Origin: Candidatus Thorarchaeota archaeon
GTDB lineage: Archaea > Asgardarchaeota > Thorarchaeia > Thorarchaeales > Thorarchaeaceae
DNA: 36,724 nt
NCBI GenBank assembly: GCA_016840385.1
Contig: JAEOSL010000022.1
Location: 1 to 36,724 of the forward strand
Direction: 5' to 3'
Shown here in pieces: positions 32,606-36,724 of this stretch. The translations under genes and the position numbers were made by a program. Within the stretch, counting starts at the first letter, position 1; each line of letters starts with the position of its first letter. The notes under the pieces were generated by a model, which worked only from the letters and a program-made list of their open reading frames with translations, was not told the DNA's origin and searched no databases.

Positions 32606-33457
32606 CTATTTCATAGGAACTAGACTTGTGTACTGCTTCACTCGCGGATCAGTAGAGGGCGGAGCAGGATATGCCCATCGTGCATCAATATCCCTTCCAC
32701 TCAGATCGAAGACATTGAAGCTTCCTGATGACCAGGTAAGTGGACTAAACCCAAGAAGGAGTGTTTGAGTTCTCCAACTTGAAACAACCAGGTGTCTGTT
32801 CATGCCTGCCGTCGGAACTACAAGGAACACGTTTGACAATTCCATGAGGAGTGAAGTGCTGATACGATAGAAGAAGCTGTAAGTCTTCCTATGCTCCTCT
32901 GTCCCTTGTTCGCGTAGGTCGTTCAGATATCTGATAATTGTATCATCATGAACCGACGGGTCCATCACATCAGATAATTCTTGTACGTCAACAACCACTG
33001 CTGTTTCAAAGTAATAGGCTAGTGGAAATTCAGTAACGTGAAAGATGATGAACTTGTTTTTCGTTATAGCTTGGTAGAGATGTTGGAAAATAGCCTGTTT
33101 GGAATAAAGAGAGTTTACATCAAGAGCAGCGGGATTGAAGTTCTCAGCTTCATCCGACACAACCAGACGAAACATATCATCTAGCATATCTCCGTCGTAA
33201 CCAATTCTGACAACATGATACGGTAGGTCAGGATTATTCTCTTCTTTTCGTTTTGTTGAAACAAGAAACTCATTGAAGTCACGTTGGAAAGTGTCAACTT
33301 CGTTATCATTGTCAGTAACGAAAAGTGATTGTGTGGGTGTATCTAGTGCTGAAACTACTTTGTCGTATGCTTGAAATCGAGCCTTCTTCTCTGCATCAAA
33401 TCCTCTGAGAAGCGCCTCCAAGTCACGAGAAGTGTCAGCCAAGTTTTCCGCACCCAC
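32606..33457 (-). CDS. Unknown protein encoded within the CoA gene cluster
   Basis: The ORF has up to 283 codons from GTG at 33457. A TTG at 33442, after GGTGGG, may be the true start. The N-terminal 60 residues are helical and charged (DLEALLRGFDAEKKARFQAYD). The middle has strand-like segments, NKFIIFHVTEFPLAYYF and AVVVDVQEL, and later LMELSNVFLVVPTAGMN and TQTLLLGFSPL. This strand spacing suggests an alpha/beta, perhaps degenerate ATPase-like, fold, but there is no P-loop. No signal or membrane helix is seen. I do not recognise the family. It lies between pantoate kinase (same strand, downstream) and CoaBC (divergent), so a role linked to CoA synthesis is possible. Confidence 0.72.
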   Translation of the reverse strand: MGAENLADTSRDLEALLRGFDAEKKARFQAYDKVVSALDTPTQSLFVTDNDNEVDTFQRDFNEFLVSTKRKEENNPDLPYHVVRIGYDGDMLDDMFRLVVSDEAENFNPAALDVNSLYSKQAIFQHLYQAITKNKFIIFHVTEFPLAYYFETAVVVDVQELSDVMDPSVHDDTIIRYLNDLREQGTEEHRKTYSFFYRISTSLLMELSNVFLVVPTAGMNRHLVVSSWRTQTLLLGFSPLTWSSGSFNVFDLSGRDIDARWAYPAPPSTDPRVKQYTSLVPMK

Positions 33458-33732
33458 CGGTTATTACAAACCAGATCATCCCAAACGCACGAGAGGGGAG
33501 TTCAGGCCCTTTCCCGTACAGATGTATGACGGTCCATCCACTAAGATGGTCATCACCATCACTCACGCTCAACCGCTTTACCACTAATATTCTTTGCCCA
33601 CATGCGAGAGTAGGTGCAAACTCCAAGATTTTGGATTATAGAGAACAGTTCAGAGTGACATATCCACAAGTCTTATTCGGATTCTAGTTCAGGTACATTA
33701 CGCCCACAGAAGAATTTGGGGTGAACCACCCT
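33458..33732. promoter_or_regulatory. Divergent upstream region of the unknown gene and CoaBC
   Basis: This is 275 bp with no firm gene. A minus-strand box TCTATAATC (about 33639-33647) suggests a long leader of about 160 nt for the unknown gene. That leader contains a 63-codon frame (33435-33626, TTG start) overlapping its start, which I do not trust. On the + side GGGGTGA (33717-33723) is the CoaBC ribosome site. Confidence 0.35.
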
Positions 33733-34971
33733 ATGGAACATACATCCAAACTGATCAAGGGAAGCTTAAGCAGTAAATTAGAGGGAAAGAAAATCACCCT
33801 TTGTGTTACTGGAAGTGTTGCAGCAGTGGAATGTGTAGCCATCTCCAGAAAGCTCATGCGTCATGGGGCAGAGGTTTACACGGTGATGAGCAAGATGGGA
33901 ACAAAGATAGTCCACCCATACTTACTCGAATGGGCTACAGGTAATCCTGTCATAACCGAATTGACAGGCCAGATTGAGCACATCACTCTTGCAGGAAAAC
34001 ATGAGGGACATGTGGACCTCGTGCTAATCGCACCTGCAACCGCAAATACAATTGGAAAAGTTGCCAATGGTATCGATGACACTCCTGTGACAACAACAGT
34101 ATCTTCAGCTATTGGTGCGAAAATCCCCGTAGTTGTAGTGCCCGCGATGCACGAATCTATGTATGATCATCCAGCAGTTATCGAAAACATTGAGAAACTC
34201 AAGTCAATGGGGATAGGTGTTGTTTCCCCAAGAATGGAAGAAGCAAAAGCCAAGATTCCCGATGTGGACACAATTGTAGATTTTGTACTTGGAACCCTTG
34301 GACCAAAGGACCTTACAGATCAGCATTTCTTGGTTTCAGCAGGACCGACTCGCGGTTGGATAGACCGAGTCCGATTCATCACAAACCCATCCACTGGGAA
34401 GATGGGAATTGCTTTAGTTCACGAGTTGATTTCACGCGGAGCGACAGTGACTTTAGTATTGGGTCCAACTGCACAAATACCTCCAGCTCAAGCAAACGTG
34501 ATCAATGTGACAACATCAGATGAGATGATGGAAGCTGTGATGAAGGCATTAGAGGATCAGAGGACGGATTGTTTCATTTCAACAGCAGCAGTTTTGGATT
34601 ATGTACCATCTAAGAAAGAAGACCGCAAGATGGCCTCTGGAAAAAGTAGTCTTTCAGTAGAATTGATTCCTACAAAGAAAATCATAGAGGAAGCTCGCAA
34701 GAAATTCAAGAAACTTTTCATGGTTGGGTTTAAGGTCGAGTCAGGCATAACCAAAAAGGAATTGGAGAATCGGGCAAGAGCAAAGATCGATGCCGGAATA
34801 TGTGACCTTGTTGTTGCCAATGATGAGCAGAAGAAAGGTGTTGCCTTCGAGTCCGATACGAATGAGGTTCTGATAGTCGGTTCTGGCAGTTCGGTAGACC
34901 ATATCCCACTTGCATCTAAACGTGAAATAGCACATCACATTGTTGATGCAATTGTGAAGAAATTGAAGTGA
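33733..34971 (+). CDS. coaBC: Bifunctional phosphopantothenoylcysteine decarboxylase / phosphopantothenate--cysteine ligase
   Basis: ATG at 33733 is chosen with GGGGTGA 9 nt upstream; a GTG at 33721 is the alternative. The product is 412 aa. The N-terminal flavoprotein (CoaC) half has VTGSVAAVE, IEHITLAG with the active-site His, APATANTIGKVANGIDD for FMN, and PAMHESMYDHP. The C-terminal CoaB half has SAGPTRGWIDRVRFITNPSTGKMG, STAAVLDYVP and a conserved Lys region, then VGFKVES and DLVVAND. It converts 4'-phosphopantothenate plus cysteine to 4'-phosphopantetheine, directly after the product of the neighbouring operon. The stop lies 10 bp from the convergent roadblock gene. Confidence 0.95.
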   Translation: MEHTSKLIKGSLSSKLEGKKITLCVTGSVAAVECVAISRKLMRHGAEVYTVMSKMGTKIVHPYLLEWATGNPVITELTGQIEHITLAGKHEGHVDLVLIAPATANTIGKVANGIDDTPVTTTVSSAIGAKIPVVVVPAMHESMYDHPAVIENIEKLKSMGIGVVSPRMEEAKAKIPDVDTIVDFVLGTLGPKDLTDQHFLVSAGPTRGWIDRVRFITNPSTGKMGIALVHELISRGATVTLVLGPTAQIPPAQANVINVTTSDEMMEAVMKALEDQRTDCFISTAAVLDYVPSKKEDRKMASGKSSLSVELIPTKKIIEEARKKFKKLFMVGFKVESGITKKELENRARAKIDAGICDLVVANDEQKKGVAFESDTNEVLIVGSGSSVDHIPLASKREIAHHIVDAIVKKLK

Positions 34972-34981
34972 GAGGGCGTAC

Positions 34982-35344
34982 TCATAGAATATCCAAGAGT
35001 GCTTCGGCCATTCGTTTCATATCCATGAAGATGAGCCCTAACTGAGCATCCACCTTGGCCAATACAAGAAAGACTGCGCGATCTCCTACCGAGGTAATGA
35101 GTGTGTAACCTTTGTCACCCTTCACATAGATTTCAAGAAGATTTCCACGGTCAAGCTCCATTGTGGCTTTTTCACCAAGGGATGTGATTGCAGCACTGAT
35201 AGCAGCAACATTTTCTTGTTCACTCTCGGGTAGAGCAGAAGCAATCATGAGACCATCAGGAGATACAAGTGCTGCACCCTCAACACCTGGAACAGTCTCA
35301 AAGTCACGGATGATTTTATTGATACTATCGACGCGAGTAGACAT
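34982..35344 (-). CDS. Roadblock/LC7 domain protein
   Basis: ATG at 35344 (MSTRVDSINKII) is chosen with GAGG 8 nt upstream; the longer frame to 35371 lacks a site. The product is 120 aa, exactly one roadblock domain: helix DSINKIIRDFETVPGVEGAALVSPDGLMIAS, then AAISAAITSLGEKATMEL, LLEIYVKGDKGYTLITSV, and DRAVFLVLAKVDAQLGLIFMDMKRMAEAL. Roadblock proteins dimerise and regulate small GTPases (MglB-MglA in bacteria; Ragulator and dynein in eukaryotes). The MglA-like GTPase at 27 kb is a candidate partner. The promoter is a good TATA at 35390-35398 giving a leader of about 23 nt. Confidence 0.93.
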   Translation of the reverse strand: MSTRVDSINKIIRDFETVPGVEGAALVSPDGLMIASALPESEQENVAAISAAITSLGEKATMELDRGNLLEIYVKGDKGYTLITSVGDRAVFLVLAKVDAQLGLIFMDMKRMAEALLDIL

Positions 35345-35389
35345 ACTAGGACCCTCGACCAATCGGAACAAGGGTTAGTTTATGCAGGG

Positions 35390-35398
35390 AATATAAAA
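35390..35398 (-). promoter_or_regulatory. TATA box of the roadblock gene
   Basis: TTTTATATT on the minus strand, preceded by a GATAGGG stretch, lies 46-54 nt upstream of the ATG at 35344. It predicts a short leader. Confidence 0.5.
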
Positions 35399-35427
35399 CC
35401 CTATCGCAAATAGGCCAAAAATGCGCA

Positions 35428-36724
35428 TTATACATCAAAGAACTCCTTTGGGTCGAACTTGCCATCTTTTTCTCTTTGTCTGCGTTTCTCTTCCTTGCTT
35501 CTTCCATCCGATTTTGACCGGGATCTCTTTTCAGGTTTATAATCAAATGAGTCGCCACGTCGTCGTCTAAGAACAAACCAACCAACAGCGGCAATAGCTA
35601 CTACACCGCCTATTAATCCAATAGCAAGCAACGGGAATGGGCGAATGAAAAGATAGTCTTCGAAGACGATCGATAATGTATCAAAACCAGCTTTGCTAGC
35701 TTCAAGTCTGATATCGAAGGTCCCCACATGTGCACTGGTGAATTCACCCGTAAGTGTGATAGTGTACAATCCCAAGCCAACCTCAACATGTGCAGCTTCA
35801 GTATCGTTTACCCACACACGAAGGTTGGCAGTGTCAACACTATTGCCTTTTAGATCAGTCAGTTCAACAGCAATTGTTACTACGTCATTAGCCCAGATGA
35901 CAATCTGGCTAAGCGAGATTTCCTTCACCAAGATTGAGGGTGAGTCACCCCATTCAATGACGTTTTCAACAAATTCATCCCGTGCAACTCCAGTTGGATC
36001 GGTTGTTGTAAGTACCAATTTTCCTGAACCTACTGAACTGGTAATAATTACTGGATTCGTACCATCAGTTGCTAGAACTGAGAAATTAGCCCATAGCGCA
36101 CCGAAGTATCCCTGATAGTCCATCCCTGTACTCAAATCGTTTGGAATAGTGAGGAGAGGATGAGTTGTATCAACGATAGTTATTGAAGAACCAGTTCCAG
36201 TATCAACGAATGAAATTGGCCAGGGAGACCAATCAACAGCTCCGGATACACCCATAACAGCTAGTACTCCACCAGCTTGTACAAAATCTGCTATTGTATT
36301 AGTATGAAGCAGAAGATTGTGATTGAATATCGGAAGAGTATCGGGTTCAATAATGACAGTATCCCGGAGGAATAACAAGTCAGCGAAATCTGTGAAGTTT
36401 GAGTTCTCATAGTAGTCAAAGTCTGTAGTTATTGCGGATAGGGCATCTTGCAAGTATGTTGAAGACCCTAGTGCAGCAGTGGAGGGAACACCATGTCCGG
36501 GCATATGTGTATCAAAGACAGTAGAATCTGAATCAACCGAAGCAACATGAAGAGAAGACCCAGGCTCATATAGCCTAACAGAGGGGTCTCCAAAGAGTAC
36601 CTGTTGATTTGCATAGTCGCGTGGATCACGATCGGGTATCGGATTTGCATAATCAGAAGATGTCAATGTAAGACCATTAGCAAGAGCTGCTCCTATTGTT
36701 TCACCCTCACTAAGTGATTGAGCG
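35428..36724 (-). CDS. C-terminal part of a surface protein: C25-like tail + GATase1-like + Ig-like domain + anchor (runs off right edge)
   Basis: The minus-strand frame is open from the right edge to a TAA at 35428-35430, giving 431 visible residues with no start in the window; a TTG at 36666 is internal. The first visible part, GLTLTSSDYANPIPDRDPRDY then ANQQVLFGDPSVRLYEP, resembles the end of a gingipain-like C25 peptidase domain. A GATase1/DUF4350-like module (HMPGHGVPST, DTVIIEPDTLPIFN, GGVLAVMGVSGAVDW) and an Ig-like domain (VVTIAVELTDLKGNSVDTA, LRVWVNDTEAA) follow. A transmembrane helix (LAIGLIGGVVAIAAVGWFVL) and a long Lys/Arg/Ser/Asp cytoplasmic tail end it. It is a probable cell-surface protease or adhesin-type protein; the catalytic region would lie outside the window. 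Confidence 0.8.
   Translation of the reverse strand, partial: AQSLSEGETIGAALANGLTLTSSDYANPIPDRDPRDYANQQVLFGDPSVRLYEPGSSLHVASVDSDSTVFDTHMPGHGVPSTAALGSSTYLQDALSAITTDFDYYENSNFTDFADLLFLRDTVIIEPDTLPIFNHNLLLHTNTIADFVQAGGVLAVMGVSGAVDWSPWPISFVDTGTGSSITIVDTTHPLLTIPNDLSTGMDYQGYFGALWANFSVLATDGTNPVIITSSVGSGKLVLTTTDPTGVARDEFVENVIEWGDSPSILVKEISLSQIVIWANDVVTIAVELTDLKGNSVDTANLRVWVNDTEAAHVEVGLGLYTITLTGEFTSAHVGTFDIRLEASKAGFDTLSIVFEDYLFIRPFPLLAIGLIGGVVAIAAVGWFVLRRRRGDSFDYKPEKRSRSKSDGRSKEEKRRQREKDGKFDPKEFFDV

Noticed and set aside
33435..33626. 63-codon minus ORF (MEFAPTLACGQ...) upstream of the unknown CoA-cluster gene
   Set aside because: A possible TTG start is present, but there is no recognisable pattern and it overlaps the next gene's start in another frame; kept only as leader sequence.
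1..36724. CRISPR arrays, insertion sequences, integrases, toxin-antitoxin or defence genes
   Set aside because: I looked for regularly spaced repeats, transposase motifs and defence-type domains and saw none; the region looks like stable chromosome.

Overview
The window reads as archaeal chromosome and most probably comes from an Asgard archaeon, with Thorarchaeota-like the best guess (inference; no taxonomic search was possible). The archaeal evidence is direct. There is an EF-2 rather than EF-G. CoA is made by the pantoate kinase / phosphopantothenate synthetase route. There is a prenyl synthase of the GGPP type, a radical SAM protein resembling tetraether synthase (Tes), and TATA-type promoters, several with near-leaderless spacing. 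The Asgard hint comes from an MglA/Ras-like GTPase, a roadblock/LC7 protein and an EF-2 with a degenerate diphthamide loop. Base composition is moderate (roughly 40% GC by eye) and coding density is high.

Left part (1-7.7 kb): the N-terminal part of an ABC-type solute-binding protein runs off the left edge. Three large cell-surface proteins follow on the + strand. Each has a signal peptide, one or two GATase1/DUF4350-like domains, and a C-terminal transmembrane anchor with a basic tail. The first is an almost exact internal tandem duplication (828 bp unit). The second carries a PHP metal-dependent phosphoesterase domain. The third starts with a zinc-dependent phospholipase C-like domain. A fourth relative, with a C25/gingipain-like tail, runs off the right edge (35.4 kb to end), so surface proteins bracket the window.

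Middle (7.7-24 kb): a winged-helix-like protein, polyprenyl diphosphate synthase, a PhzF-family protein, a sugar-isomerase-fold protein, a 41-aa TPR microprotein coupled to a methyltransferase, a zinc-ribbon microprotein and a small membrane protein. A ~500 bp noncoding stretch with strong RNA-like folding comes next. Then come the Tes-like enzyme with a MazG-like pyrophosphohydrolase and a zinc-finger protein, IleRS, an M20 peptidase and EF-2 with a structured leader.

Right part (24-36.7 kb): a membrane gene broken by one base in a poly-T run, a nitroreductase, a second methyltransferase, tRNA-Gln(CTG), a creatininase-family amidohydrolase, the MglA-like GTPase, a PLP enzyme coupled to a metallo-beta-lactamase-fold hydrolase, and a CoA cluster. 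The CoA cluster is pantoate kinase, phosphopantothenate synthetase and ketopantoate reductase as one overlapping minus-strand operon, an unknown gene upstream of it, and CoaBC on the other strand. A roadblock/LC7 protein follows. Together the CoA genes cover ketopantoate to 4'-phosphopantetheine.

The most interesting signals are the surface-protein family and its fresh duplication, the divergent EF-2, the unannotated structured RNA near 13.3 kb, the TPR microprotein-methyltransferase pair, the unknown gene inside the CoA cluster, and several large palindromes in divergent or promoter regions.
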